Source: Macrosoma leucophasiata (taxonomy: Eukaryota; Arthropoda; Insecta; Lepidoptera; Hedylidae). Taken from it: a DNA stretch of 64,000 nt. The first letter of the stretch is position 1. Each line of letters starts with the position of its first letter. Of the stretch, positions 32,961-45,194 are shown one piece after another. Made by a program: the position numbers and the translations under genes. The stretch lies in NCBI GenBank assembly GCA_036365455.1, contig JAWQUS010000020.1:531001-595000 (forward strand), given 5' to 3'. The notes beneath the pieces are model-generated. The model was not told the DNA's origin. It made no database searches and saw only the letters and a program-made list of their open reading frames with translations.

Positions 32961-33796
32961 CGACCGCGTACGTGCAAATTCTAATAAGTTTTTTTTCTCC
33001 GAGGCTCCCCATCAGCACAAGAATATTGAGATCTACCAAAAAAAAAGTGGCAAAAATCTATCCACCGAGTGTATTTTCTGCCTCTGCTCCTTTTCCCCTC
33101 AAGATTAGCTTATCTAAATTGTTCAGCACCTCATTGGGGCACTGTGTCCCTTCAACGTTCTTTCACACGGACATTTGGTTTCTGGCAGTATTGGTTTTTG
33201 CTGTATTTTATTGCAAGCACGGCGATACCGAAACAGCATGCTCATTTGAACACAACCCCACTCACGACACACTACATATTCATACCCCACGAAATAGGAT
33301 CCTGCATGGGACGGAAGCGGTATGTGTAAGGCCTAAGAGACCCAACCGTCCCGTGGGTACTGAGTGTCCTGCATTGAAAAAGCGTCCCGCTTTGTGCTCG
33401 CATCTTTTTCATCTTGCCAGAACGCAGCATCAAGTCACAGAGCAGAGCCCAGCGTCGCACTGTATCTGGTGATAGACAGCAAGGCAGGAAGCGCACAGAT
33501 TAATACAAAGGGGAGAATAAACAGCACCATCCAGCATCCAAAAACTAAGGCCCCTTGGGTATGTGTCTTCGTAAACAGGCTGTTTCTCTCGGTGTTTTGT
33601 GGTATTACTATGTTGCGATGAAATATTACTTAATCGTCAGGTTGACTTTTATGAAAGGAAACTTGTGAACTTGCTTGCGGACTAGTCCGGTATTTACTTA
33701 ACGATGGATGATTACTATAGCAGCACATGCATGGACATCTACATTGCTGCTTCTAAGGCTATAGATGTCTTAAGTCATTACTATTTTATGTTATGA
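32961..33796. other. Unassigned sequence crossed by a 205-codon frame
   Basis: An open frame from 32855 to 33472 (plus) starts inside the family D body and has no recognised domain; three other frames are open over the same GC-richer stretch. Probably a chance frame in an unassigned repeat. Confidence 0.35.
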
Positions 33797-34092
33797 TGGT
33801 GGCAAACTAGCATGGAGCTTACAGTGATCGTAAATCTAAATACATACTGCAGCCTAAAAAATTCTTGACATAAACTAGGGGGTAAATACTGCAGCCTATA
33901 TACTCTGCTTTTTATCACACAAAAAAGGAGGTTAAAATTCAGATGCGTTCCCACCCCTGAGGCTGAGTAAAAACAACTTTGTGTTTTTCCTCAGTAGAAG
34001 ATATTACCAGCCTATACAGCGGTACATGATAGTGCAAACATTACCATTTGGCTGCACCCCACGAGCTCCGACATTGGAACTCTACTAAACAG
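33797..34092 (-). mobile_element. Family A, old copy, subfamily 2-like
   Basis: GTGGCAAACTAGCATGGAGC to GACATTGGAACTCTACTAAA. The ACTGCAGCCTA block occurs twice (33847, 33888), a local duplication. Confidence 0.7.
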
Positions 34093-34184
34093 TATTGAAT
34101 TTTCTGAAAGACGATCCACACACTAATGGAAGATAATTCTTCCGCTAGTGGAGTTACACGACGGAACAATGGCGGTCAAACCAA

Positions 34185-34363
34185 TCTATCTATCTGTTTG
34201 CTTGAACGCGCTAATCTCAGGAACTACTGGTCCGATTTGAAAAATTATTTCAGTGTTAGATAGACCATTTATCGAGGAAGGTTTAAGGCTATAACATCAC
34301 GCTAAGATGAATAGGAGGGGGTAGGTAACATTGCAACCGCGCAAAGCCGGGGCGAGCCGCTAG
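34185..34363 (+). mobile_element. Helitron-like element, degraded
   Basis: GAACTACTGGTCCGATTTG and the end GGGGCGAGCCGCTAG followed by T. Confidence 0.5.
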
Positions 34364-34662
34364 TATTAATAAATGCATGGGATGCACCGTCCCGCGATAT
34401 ACCTAACTACGGCCACTGTGATCTCCAACCCGCATGCCAAGCGCAGCGATTAAGACTCTCTCCCGATGATGTGCTATAGAGCATTTTTGGGGGACTTGAC
34501 GTCTTATGGATGAACTAATGATGAAGAATAATAACCAAACGAACTCAGTATTTCTATAAATCTCTGCAGGTTGTGTGTGTCACTGTCCATCGCTGGCACT
34601 ATCACAGCTGAAAAAAACAAGTTATTTAAACCCAATGGGGTTAATATTCCTATAGTGAAGAC

Positions 34663-34830
34663 AGCAGGAAAAAACAGCCGGTTCCGTTTTTAAATTGATT
34701 TGACAGTAAGACGTTTTCATGTCATGTTATCTACTACTAGAAAGTGTGGTAAATTTATTGCAAAAATCTGGAACTGTGCTACCAAAGGATGTGTCTTGTC
34801 ATGGACTTTAGTACATATAGGTCAATATTA
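34663..34830 (+). repeat. Family I repeat, copy 2
   Basis: CGTTTTTAAATTGATTTGAC to TTTAGTACATATAGGTCAAT; see 60332-60500. Confidence 0.6.
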
Positions 34831-35120
34831 GAACCGTTTAATCGCGCGAATGACTTTTTTTTAGATTTGCAATCGGCGCGGCGCCTTCAACGCGATAAAT
34901 TACGCAACATTGCGCCAACGAATCAAATAGTTTTTCCATATTCAATGAGCGAATTTCATCGAATCACGGTAAGGTCAGCTCGACTGGTCTGCTCCAAAAG
35001 GAATGTGCTACAGCCAAAACTATTCTCTAGCTTAGGGTTGGCAACTTTATTGGGTAAATAAATTGAGTAATAAAATTAGCATCAAAACAATGTGGTTCCC
35101 ATTAGAAAGAAACATCTCCT

Positions 35121-35236
35121 TTCCACCCCCTGAAGCCACATTCTTTTGCTTTGTACCAAAACCACACTTTACATCTAACCGGAACACAATAACCCTGAAG
35201 TACTCTGAACTACTACCATTTATGGATATATTATAG
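35121..35236 (-). mobile_element. Family A, very degraded
   Basis: CATCTAACCGGAACACAATA, CTACTACCATTTATGG. Confidence 0.4.
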
Positions 35237-35239
35237 TGT

Positions 35240-36890
35240 GGTCACGTAATATTGCCGACTTTGTAATTCTACTCCCAGTTATGGCGATGGTGAAAATACG
35301 AGTATTTGTTTTCACCCCCAGTTATAAATATAACAATCAAAATTGTGTCCATTTAATTAACAGTCTTTTATATGCTATTGGCAATATATACCCACTAATA
35401 TTTAAAAAGGAGAGGTTATGTACAGCTGCGTACACTTATTTCCAGCACTAGATCCCAATTAGATAACTTTTTTATGTTCTGCCTTATTGAAGGTGGCTTT
35501 CATAAATCTTGAATAATCTGGAAATAGTTTGTTCTGTCCCAAAAGCACATAAATATTCAGTTTCATTCCGTGATAATCAAATATTTTTATGTTATTATTT
35601 TGATAACTGAATATTTATATATATATATATATTAAACAGGTATAATAATAAGTTGTAATATTATTTTTTTTTATTAAGCTTGTCAACCCTAGTGTAGCGA
35701 CTAGTGCCGCGCCGCGCCTCTCTTTTATGGTGTGAGCAAACTTCCCCTCTATTGTTCAATAACTAGAGATGAAATTTGCGTAAATAAAATGTATATGTAT
35801 GTGACATGTATGGAAATGGTAAAGCCTACGTAAATTGCATGGCTATCGGTTTCCTATTTGAGAAGCTCGTTGGAATGTTTTGAATTTTGTGCATACCAGA
35901 GGTATTGTAATCTACTTTGTGAGCTTTAGTAAATATTATTAAAATAGGTTGGTTGGTGGGTCAGATAATTCGTAAGGATGTCAAGATTTTAGATTAGGTT
36001 AGATTAGATTTGTTCAGAAAAAATGAATCAACTTGGCATGATTCTTTTATTGTTACCTATTAAATAAAAATACACAAATGGATAAATTTGCGAATAGGTA
36101 TCTATATAAATTGTTTTTAACGAGTTTGTCCGCGTGAAATATATTTCACTGTTTAAAATCTTACTTTCTCAGTAGAAGAAATTAGTGACTGTTAATTTTT
36201 TTTATTAATCCGCCAGCTCACGAGAAAAATAAGTATGACAATTGATTTCTTATTGTTTGTGGCCGATATCGGCCGCATTTGGCTCAACAGATTAACGCTA
36301 TTCTCATCTCTTCAGCCGAAGTACGTTCACTGCTGGACAAAAGCCTTCCCGAAAGAAGGCCACAATAGCGTGATGCGCTATTAAGGAAGAATAAATATAC
36401 GAGTATTTCAATTATACAATAAATAAGTGAAAGAAGTAAATACCTATCTCGTATTTATCCATTCACACAGATTTGCAATATTGTTGTAATTAAATTACGT
36501 AATAGTAATCAGTACCTATTTATGTATAAATATGCATGACCATATACCTAAGTGTGTCAAGTAATTAGTGAGTAATCATTAAAATTATTATGAGCAACAT
36601 TAATATTAAACAGCTCGTCATTTTTCCAAATCTTGCTAATCGTGTTTGGAGTTTTGATTATAGGCTATCTAAACAATTATTTCAAATCGCCAATTTTTAA
36701 TGTCGTATTCAGAAATGTGTACTTACCTAACTAATTAAGGCTGGGTTGCATCATCTTCTTTGTAACTTAAAATCTAATGAAGTAGGTACCTACCTACCGG
36801 CTTAGTAAAAAATTAGTTGCACCATTTACAAATTCAGGACCGGGATATCTGACGCTGCACACTCTCTGCCTACCCTGTAAGGGATTTGGC
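35240..36890. other. Unassigned AT-rich sequence
   Basis: No gene. Contains an (AT)n run near 35615-35632, an RTE tail at 36303-36365, and a Harbinger-like left end near 36745 (GCTGGGTTGCATCATC). Confidence 0.4.
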
Positions 36891-36893
36891 GTG

Positions 36894-36942
36894 AATCAAT
36901 GTGAACTGCATGCTTGTTTGCCACTTCCATAACATAAAAAAA
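36894..36942 (+). mobile_element. Family A, extreme 5' truncation (tail only)
   Basis: ATCAATGTGAACTGCATGCT to CCATAACATAAAAAAA, about 50 bp. Confidence 0.7.
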
Positions 36943-37079
36943 ATGTACCTAATAATACCTAGTACTTTAACAAACAAATTTTCTGATGCAACCGACCCTA
37001 AGACATAAAAATATTTCTCTGTTATAGGTACATTTATTTCCCTTATATATATTCCCATATATTATATCCTTTCTATTGT

Positions 37080-38353
37080 GTCGTATTCCGTATTAGCGAG
37101 ATGAATCTGTAAAACAGTTTCATTACAATTAGAATAATTCGCGGAACCTTAAGAAAACAATGGGACTAATGGCGGACTCGGAACAAAAAGTCAATTAAAT
37201 GATCTCGGAAACTACTTACAGCTGCCAGCAAGGTGAGGCAATGCATAATTATGATGCACCGGATTCTGTATTATACGTAAGTACTCATTGCTAGGGTTTA
37301 CAGGTGGTTTTCAATCTGTGGTAAAACATATTCTCTGAGTACAGTGACAGCACTCGAGGAGAGCACCAACGTCCTACCCAATCTAATTAGTTGTTATGTC
37401 TCTGTGATACTTCTTCTACAGATACTACAGATACAGCCCTAAAAGGTAAAGATCGGAGGCCTCCGGCACACCGCGGACACGCCGCCAAAATTCCATACAA
37501 ACGCTTAATTTGGTCTCTTTTACACAGACATCAATCAGTGACGTGTATTTACACGTGCACCTGTGTGTGTGTATTATGCACGTACATAAATACCAACCGT
37601 CGCCCATAAGAGGGGAGGAGGTTGGGTGATGCGGGGAAATCGGGCGGTACGTCGAAGTATCCATTCTATACGTAGTATTATTACATGTTCTCTACCTCCG
37701 GTGTGGCAACGCATGCCTCTAACTATACATGAATTTTGTCGTAAACCTTTATTGAAAAAAGTGTGATTCGGACTCCCATTGATAGGGTTCCGTAATAAAT
37801 GGACGTCCTACGCTTTCATAAATATCATACATTTCTTATAGAACTAAATTAAGATTTTTTGTTAATTGTAGGTAAGCTTAGTATTATTGAAAGAATTAAT
37901 AATCCGCAAAAATTCTATAGGCATCTATTGTATCTGAACAGTCTCCGAAACAACTTATAAATAAATACCCCTCTGTTTAATACTTGGACTGACTTCAAGA
38001 TTATTTTCCAATTAATATGTCTAATTAATCGAATCGCTATATTAATGTATGATATATTATTATAATGCCGTATTATTATAGAAAGTATAATATATCTTTG
38101 TTTCTAATCTTTACATTTCGAAATTTATTTTCAAAAGTAAATGTAAGTATTATTTTGATAATTACATTTGATAAATACTGTATTCAGCCAAAGAAGTGTT
38201 GATAAATGTCTAGTCTTGGCTAAGACTCTTCTACGTGACTAAATTAACAGCGAGGCGACCACGCCACTCCACAATATAATAATGATAAGTTAATACTTTA
38301 AAGTACCAGAATATGTGATAGTAACAGAAGATCACTTCATTAAAAACCGCTTA
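37080..38353. other. Unassigned sequence
   Basis: No supported gene. 37440-37620 is GC-richer with overlapping short frames on both strands, which looks repeat-derived. Confidence 0.35.
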
Positions 38354-38575
38354 TATTTTTTTATATAAGAAATGTGGCAAACAAGTATTCAGCTCACGTA
38401 ACCCATCTGTAGCCTATAGACATCTAGAGGTCAAAATGCAGATGCGTTGCTACCCCTATAGTTGTTACGGGGCTATACATTAGGTACGACCTAAGCGACC
38501 TTGGCGGCAGATAGATTAGGTAATGCGGTGGTGCCTACGTCATCGAACTTCTACACTGGAACTTTACCAGTAAAA
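38354..38575 (-). mobile_element. Family A, subfamily 2, degraded
   Basis: AATGTGGCAAACAAGTATTC to GAACTTTACCAGTAAAA. Confidence 0.7.
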
Positions 38576-38751
38576 TCGGTATGTCTGTCTATCGAGTGCG
38601 TGGAGATATTAATTTAAAATGAGTATTAAAAATATTCTGGTCTTAGGTATATCCCACGAGCTCTGAGAATATTACACTTTTAAGTCAATAATAAAAGGTG
38701 CCTACTACAGTTTTCCTATGAGCATATTGGCATTATTATTTTTGTTTTTAT

Positions 38752-39003
38752 GTTTTCAAAGTGGCAAACAAGCATACAGTTCACATTGATGTTAAGTGAT
38801 GACTGCAGCCTATAGACACCCACACAATGACCAGAGGTAAAAATGCAGATGCGTTATCACTCCTGAGGCCTAAGGTGTTATGCCTCTGTGCATTACAGGG
38901 CCGTACATTACCACCTGACCGGAACACGATAGTGCTGAACGCTACCATTTAGCGGCAAGTATATTAGGTAATGCGGTGGTGCCTACACCCACGAGCTCCG
39001 TCT
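38752..39003 (-). mobile_element. Family A, subfamily 1
   Basis: AAAGTGGCAAACAAGCATAC to CACCCACGAGCTCCGTC; it stops before the usual GGAGCTCTACC end. Confidence 0.8.
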
Positions 39004-39100
39004 TGTTTTTTGTGTTTTTTTGCTATTCAAAAGTAAGTAAGTACCTACTTACCTTTATGTCAATAGGCTGCAGTATACACTTACCGTCCACTGCAAGCCA

Positions 39101-39152
39101 GTAGCAAACCAACTTGCAGTTCACCACCGTGAGCTGCAAGTTGGTTTGCTAC
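39101..39152. repeat. 22-bp hairpin made from a family A tail
   Basis: GTAGCAAACCAACTTGCAG (39101-39119) pairs with CTGCAAGTTGGTTTGCTAC (39134-39152). Arms extend to 22 bp with one G-U and an 8-nt loop. Confidence 0.8.
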
Positions 39153-39448
39153 CATAATCATTAATTAATTGCATTTTCAGAGCATTCGACTTCTGAGAAC
39201 ATGAAATACTCTGATAGGACAAAATTTGTTTTGTTTATTCACAATAAGCCTCAGGACATCTAGAGCAATAGTCCATGAACAAACTTTGACATTCTAACAC
39301 AAAAAGGCGACGTCCTTGGTAATATAATGTCCCAGATATGGAGCGATGACCTTTGCATACGTTATGAGCCGAGACAGAGCTCGCTCAGGTCGCTTCCGAT
39401 TGTTGGTGCGCGTGTGCTCTGTCACGCGGGACGCGGGAGCGATGTGGT

Positions 39449-39740
39449 CATAGAGCAACGCGGCCCACCGGTCGCGGCGGACCGGAGGGGAGTAGCCATA
39501 GCGTGTATTACCGATGCAAAATAGTCTGTCATTTTTTGCGGGGGGAAATGCGTGCGACACACACGCACACTACAAAAATCGTCTATTACTACGAAACTCA
39601 CACCTTGCCTTTAACAAAATACAGAAACAATTTCACGCACACATTTAAACATCTAGGCGACAGGCGTAAGATCATTTGGTCTTGTACTTTGACAGAGGGG
39701 AAAGCCTGCATAGGGCTACTCCCCTCCGTGTTGCTCTATG
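39449..39740. mobile_element. hAT-like MITE (YATAGAG family)
   Basis: CATAGAGCAAC...GTTGCTCTATG. The flanks CGATGTGGT and CGACGTGGT are a 9-bp near-duplication. The right terminal repeat lacks the inner GC-rich segment. Confidence 0.75.
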
Positions 39741-39955
39741 CGACGTGGTTATCAAATCCACTATGGTTTTAAGAAAATATATTTTTGATTTCATGCCCCA
39801 CGATGGCAGCCATTGTTAGAATGGAGAAAATAGTAGGTATAGAGACCCCTAATGTACTTTATCTTTTATTAGCTGTTAAAGCAGCAAATATAACTACAAA
39901 AAGTTTCAAGAAGTAGAAGGAACACGAATTTCCCGTTTTTTAGATTTATCATAGA

Positions 39956-40412
39956 CTAGCTGTGCCCGCGACTTCGTTCGGGTGATAATTTATGAGTGCT
40001 TAGTATCCAACAAAGTCGTGGTCGCCGCTAGTTTTTTTTTTCACCTCCTATGTATTTGTATATTTATACAAGAGGAGTAAGTATTGTTGTGGATGACTTG
40101 ACAGAAGTCGTCGCCGTAGCGAGGACTAGATATTGACTATGCGACTTAAGTCAATATCTAGATGAAAGGTTGCAGCTAGTATAAAAGTAGCCTAAGTTAC
40201 TCCTTATTACATATGCTATCTGCCAGTGAAAGTCCTGTCAAAATCGGTCCAGCCGGAACAAACAGACAGACAAACAGACAAAAATTGTAAAAAATGTTGT
40301 TTTGGTATATGTACCGTGTATACATACATACATATGCATTTAGTAAAAAGCGATTATTTTTATATAATACAGACACTCAAATTTTGTTTATTTGTATAGA
40401 TGTATAAATAGA
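39956..40412 (-). mobile_element. Lep1-type Helitron-like element with internal insertion
   Basis: CTAGCTGTGCCCGCGACTTC at left is the 3' end on minus; GTATAGATGTATAAATAG at right is the 5' end. The middle (40030-40190) is foreign and contains a perfect 13-bp inverted repeat (CTAGATATTGACT, 40126-40161). Confidence 0.65.
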
Positions 40413-40506
40413 AGTTTGGCAGTGATATATTATGACAATTCAGATGTCTACTCTGTACGGTGCGGAGTCAACAGACGGACATATAAAGCAGGACCCTAAC
40501 TATATA

Positions 40507-40741
40507 CAGTATCCAACAAGAAATATAGCACATCGACCTCAGGAAGGAGACTTCGGCTTATTTCGAGTCTGTAGAGCGTTATCTTTTTCGCACGTTACCA
40601 ATATGACGTTTGTCCACCATTTTGAGATTTTGATCAAGTTTTGACCAATACTGGACTGTCAGTGCTTACGTCGACAATGTGCAGCAGAGATAACGCTCTA
40701 CGAAGTCGAAACCGATGTGCCATATTTCTTGATGAGCACTG
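40507..40741. mobile_element. mariner-like palindromic MITE
   Basis: CAGTATCCAACAAGAAATAT is mirrored by ATATTTCTTGATGAGCACTG, flanked by TA at 40505-40506 and 40742-40743. Inverted similarity continues through GTAGAGCGTTATCT. 235 bp; a 70-codon frame inside is spurious. Confidence 0.8.
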
Positions 40742-41076
40742 TAATTCCAGTTACCTTTGAGTTGGGCCCCGTCGTGTCTATACAACTTCAGACTAAAAGA
40801 ATAAGAATCTACAACTGTGTGGCGTAACTTCTGCTACCGGTCCCCTTATTACTGTCACTCATTTCGATTAAAAAGGTAAAATCTGGCCTTAAAGCAGAGT
40901 ATCGGGAGATGGTTTTAATTTAAATTGCAAATTGAAGCAAAAGCATACTAATACCAATAATCATACATACTACTTAAACACAAGTAGTTTAAAAAAAAAA
41001 ACACGTGGTTTGGCTACAAACGCGAGATAAATCCGAAAACTAGTTTTATTTCAATGAGTTTATTAGATTGATTTTT

Positions 41077-41318
41077 ACCACCGCATTACCTAATATACTT
41101 GCCGCTAAATGGTAGTGTTCAGCACTATCGTGTTCCGGTCAGATGGTAATGTACGGTCCTGTAATTTCCGGCAGAGAGGCATAACACCTTAGACCTCAGG
41201 ACTGGCAACGCATCTGCTTTGACCTCTGGTCATTGTGTGGATGCCTATAGGCTGCAGTCATCACTTAACATCAATGTGAACTGCATACTTGTTTGCCACT
41301 ACCATTACATAAAAAAAA
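41077..41318 (+). mobile_element. Family A, 5'-truncated, subfamily 1
   Basis: ACCACCGCATTACCTAATAT to CCATTACATAAAAAAAA. Confidence 0.85.
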
Positions 41319-41812
41319 GATAATTTCTTAACTCCCGGATCAGAAAATTGCCGACCGAATAGAAACTCGTCACATCTCCGGGAATCGAGTGTTGCTATCA
41401 ATAATCTCTCATTAAGAAAATGGTAGCACCAGCAGTTAAATACGTAACAGGCACTCAACAAGTCAATTTATAACCGATATTATCGATCAAGTGAAAAGCG
41501 CTTTCGATAAGCGAACAGATTGCAATATCCTGTCGTGTGTGTGAGTTGTGAGATAGCGCCAGAATGAAGTGGTGACTCACGTGGAATATTTCAGAGATTG
41601 TCAATGATATTTTGGTAAAAATAACACTGAATGAATACATGTTGGATCAAAGACATTCACTGCTGGACCCAAGCTTCTTCTTAACGGGGCAGCCATAATC
41701 GCCACGGCGGCCAGCCAGCCAGCCGCCAGGAGCCAGCCATCATCGGATTGGCGATCGCAGTGGCGGTAGTTTTATGGCGGGACGCTGCTGCCCATACCGC
41801 ATTTATATTTAA

Positions 41813-42010
41813 CTAGCTGTTGCCCGCGGCTTCGCCCGCGTGGATGTCGTTTTATAAATAACTAAGTAGCCTATGTTCTTTCTCAAAGTCAGCTCTATCT
41901 CTGTATTAAATTTCATTAAAATCGTTTCAGTCGTTTGGACGTGAAAGGTAACAGACAGACGGACAGATAGAGTTACTTTAGCATTTATAATATTAGTAGA
42001 GAAGTAGGGA
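41813..42010 (-). mobile_element. Lep1-type Helitron-like element
   Basis: The left end CTAGCTGTTGCCCGCGGCTT and right end GTAGAGAAGTAGGGA are the complement of a TCCCTAC start. A small duplication (GTAGAGAAGTAG) sits at the 5' end. Confidence 0.8.
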
Positions 42011-42057
42011 TTTTCCTGCCCAACTATTGGAATTGATTGACCGAAATGGTAGTACAA

Positions 42058-42121
42058 TACAAATCAGCGCTTAAATTTTTGCTTTGTAATCACAAAGCAA
42101 AAATTTAAGCGCTGATTTGTA
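42058..42121. repeat. Perfect 30-bp inverted repeat with a 4-nt loop
   Basis: The arms 42058-42087 and 42092-42121 are exact inverse copies (core AAATCAGCGCTTAAATTTTT) around AATC. Confidence 0.9.
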
Positions 42122-42367
42122 GTAAAAATTTACTTTTTATCCAAATCTTACGCAATTTATATCAGAAAGTGTTTTTATGACAATAAACTTGTTTGTATGC
42201 TGCACACTAGGGATGTGACGGAGGTGGTTTCATCGGAACCGAACTTGGGATCGGAGTTTAAAGATTTCATTTTTTGGAAACGGAATCGGAGTCAAAAGTG
42301 GAGCAGAGATGATACACATGATAGTGCTATCAACTCTTCTCCTCTTCAGAAAATTACTGGTAATTTT

Positions 42368-42833
42368 TACAGGAGCTCCAGTGACGGATCTCTATGGCAT
42401 AGAACTGCATTATCTAATCTAGCTGCCACAAAATGGTAGTGTTTTTTGTTTTTTTTTATTTAATGGAAGTGGCAAACAAGCATGCAGTTCACATTGATGT
42501 TTAGTGATGACTGCAGCCTATAGACACCCACACAAAGACCAAGGTCAAAATGCAGATGCGTTACCACTCCTGAGGTCTAAGGTGTTATGCCTCTGTGTCG
42601 GAAATTACAGGGCCGTACATTACCACCTGACCGGAACACGATAGTGCTGAACACTACTATTTAGCGGCAAGTATATTAGGTAATGCGGTGGTGCCTACGC
42701 CCTCGAGCTCCGTCACTTGAGCTCTACCAGCAGTAAAACTGGAACACCCTAGTGTTCAACGCGGTGTTCCAGTCAGGTGGTTATTTCCAGCACAGAGGCT
42801 TATGAGCTTAGATCTCGGGAGGAGTGGTAATGC
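42368..42833 (+). mobile_element. Family A copy (outer) split by another family A copy
   Basis: AGGAGCTCCAGTGACGGATC to AAATGGTAGTGTT (42368-42442) resumes after the insertion as AGTGTTCAACGCGGTGTTCC to GAGGAGTGGTAATGCC (42751-42833). Confidence 0.75.
42441..42738 (-). mobile_element. Family A (inner), full length, subfamily 1
   Basis: Poly(T), ATTTAATGGAAGTGGCAAAC to GCTCTACCAGCAGTAAAA. Inserted in the middle of an older family A copy of opposite orientation. Confidence 0.85.
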
Positions 42834-42887
42834 CTTCACAAAGGAAACGTACAATTTTGTTTTGGTTAAAAACTTGTACGTATGCGA

Positions 42888-43162
42888 CGTTATTTCTCGG
42901 TTGTGATCCCTAAAAGTCTAGGCAAAAGTAAATGCATGCATTAGAGAAAAAAAAAAGAAAATATTTTTTATTTCGAGTAAGATTTTACAGCCATTTTAGA
43001 AAACATTTTTGAATAACTATTACTTATAGTAGAAATAAAACAGATATTAGGTATGTGAATTAATAAGTTATCTCTGATAGTAACCGATCCAAAAATCGAA
43101 CCCAGAACCCCTAGCGTAGTAGTACTAGCCTCTCTGGTTAACTCTAGGCTACTGAGGTAGTT
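42888..43162 (-). mobile_element. Family B SINE with a divergent middle
   Basis: The tail (CTAGGCAAAAGTAAATGCATGC) and the tRNA-like head complement (CCAAAAATCGAACCCAGAAC, GTAGTACTAGCC, 43068-43162) are present; the middle is unrelated AT-rich DNA. Confidence 0.55.
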
Positions 43163-43435
43163 AACATAACAGTAACAAAAACTTTTAAAAAGTAACGGCA
43201 TTGTATCTCTTCAAATGCAATTAAAAGTATACCTACATGTGTGATAAAAGTACCTAAGTAGTAGTATCAATTAGGTAGCAGGTAGTTAAATTATATGTAT
43301 TCACTACCCTAATTACCCTACCCCTCCGAATTTAATCTCTGTTCGTTTTAATAGAATCGATACCAAGGACAAATTATCAATCGAATGTTCTGACTTTTTG
43401 GACTCGGAGTCGCAGCTCCATGAGTAACATCCCTA

Positions 43436-44340
43436 ATTGAAACGCTTACCGTCGTAATCAGTGAAAGCTCTTTACAGTAAAGGCAGTCATTAAATAAGCT
43501 TAATAAATGTATTTATAACAATAAAGACGGTTCAATACGCACATAATTTAATTAAATTATTACACAACACTAGATATTTTAAATTTCGTAATAGCGCATA
43601 TCTTTGGCATCAATTACGTGGCCGTTCCAACCGAATAATGACATTATTTTAACTAACTAGATTAACAATGGAATGCTCTTTCACGGTTTGAATTGACAAT
43701 GGCTATACAATATATGGGTTATTCACTAACTGGACTGAGGAACCTGTTAATTACAGGAAAACCTGTAGAAGTCTGGTATCTATGATAACATAAAAAATCT
43801 GTTTATTGTAGGCAACACTTTAAAAGCGAAGGCAACTCGCACTTGAAATTCATGTCAAAGTCTTCAAACCAAATCCCTTCTTTTCAGATCTTAATTTTAA
43901 AATATCTAGTTCTAAAGTTGTTGAAGAGAATAAGCGAACATTCGCCTTTTCACCGCCTTTATCTTCGAAATTGAAAAATAATTGGAAAATAGGTCTTTAC
44001 CTACAGATACAGTAAAACTCAGTTATACAAAAGACGACATGGCAAATCTCTCAATTTTGTGAAATCTATGAATGCCACTTTATATAAAGATATAATCAGC
44101 TAATTGGATTAAATTTTTAGGTCGTCATCGGCCATAGTCATATTGCAACGCCCGCATTCAGTATTACATTGCCATGTATGCGTACAATTACATCATTACA
44201 TACTTTAATCACTTACTTGAAGTATTACGTTACATTTAGAGTTGCCATTGATAACCATAATTTTATATCCAGTACCGACACTACCTATTATGCTTTTCTA
44301 TCAATTATCATCATCATACTCCCTGAAGACCAGGAGAGCC
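43436..44340. other. Unassigned AT-rich sequence
   Basis: No gene or recognised repeat. Confidence 0.4.
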
Positions 44341-44344
44341 AATG

Positions 44345-44640
44345 GTCAACTGGTCATTATGTTCAAACTCCTCCGTAGTTCGATTGATGCTCCGTGCCTG
44401 CACAATGAGTTGGTTCGTTTATACGTCCCGCCCGTCCAGGACAAATACTTGCGTGCTAGGAAGTATAAACTCCTTGCTGTACCATCTACTCGGACAATTG
44501 CACACGCTCCACCACAACTCCTTTATTCCGCGCGCGCTCTCTGCCCTCTGTGCTCTATTAGAGGCCTTTCCCGACTTCGGCTTGTTTGTAGATGGCTGTT
44601 GTGAGTGTGTACTTTTTAGTTTCAGGTCCAAGTACTCCCA
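44345..44640 (+). pseudogene. LINE ORF2 C-terminal remnant
   Basis: One frame gives MFKLLRSSIDAPCLHNELV then LYVPPVQDKYLRARK; after a frameshift near 44510 another gives SFIPRALSALCALLEAFPDF then GLFVDG, a pattern seen at the end of many insect LINE ORFs. Two frames, no start, so dead. Confidence 0.55.
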
Positions 44641-45106
44641 AGGATGAAGACCCCATAGATACATTTTTTGTTTTTTTTTTAATTTCGTATGCCAATCGTA
44701 AAGCGGTTTACAGAATACATCTATTTAACGGGTTTCAAGTAGCTTAATAATTGATAAAGTCCTAATAGTTTCAGCATAAAGTGACTGTCACATACAGACA
44801 GACAGACATGACTAATCTAGCAGGGTTCCGTTTCTTGCCAATTGGCTACGGAACCCTAGAAAACAATCAAAGTCAGATCGATTAGCCGACACCACAACAA
44901 ATCGGATGTTACATGATCCGATCCAATTGAAGTCGAAACTGTAGCGTGTGTGTCTCGGATTACAGGAAATTGTGAAGCGGTATTTTGGACGACAGTTACT
45001 CGGACCAGTTATGAATGTTATTAATATTTCTATTTGCCCGTTCATTGGTTAATCGGATCTTTGGTAGAAACTAGATGTGGTCATTGCCGTTTGTAAAAAA
45101 AAAATA

Positions 45107-45190
45107 TGTAGTAACTTGACGCTAATGTCCCGAAAAGGCATAAATGTATTCATGCAAACCTGCTATTCGCCAGTTACTTTTTGTCCCATA
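45107..45190 (-). mobile_element. Family B SINE tail fragment
   Basis: AGTAACTTGACGCTAATGTC, ATTCGCCAGTTACTTTTTGT. Another piece follows a family A copy at 45450-45500 (CCTATTGACATCTCCGGGCA). Confidence 0.55.
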
Positions 45191-45194
45191 AAGG

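Larger units (their letters stand above)
42208..43435. mobile_element. Possible TIR element with TAGGGATGT ends, loaded with insertions
   Basis: TAGGGATGTGAC at left against GTAACATCCCTA at right. Similar TIR style to 8584-9071. No target duplication was found, so the pairing could be coincidental. Confidence 0.4.

Noticed and set aside
42208..43435. A confident hAT call for the TAGGGATGT-ended region
   Set aside because: Only about 12 bp of terminal match and no target duplication, so it was kept at low confidence.
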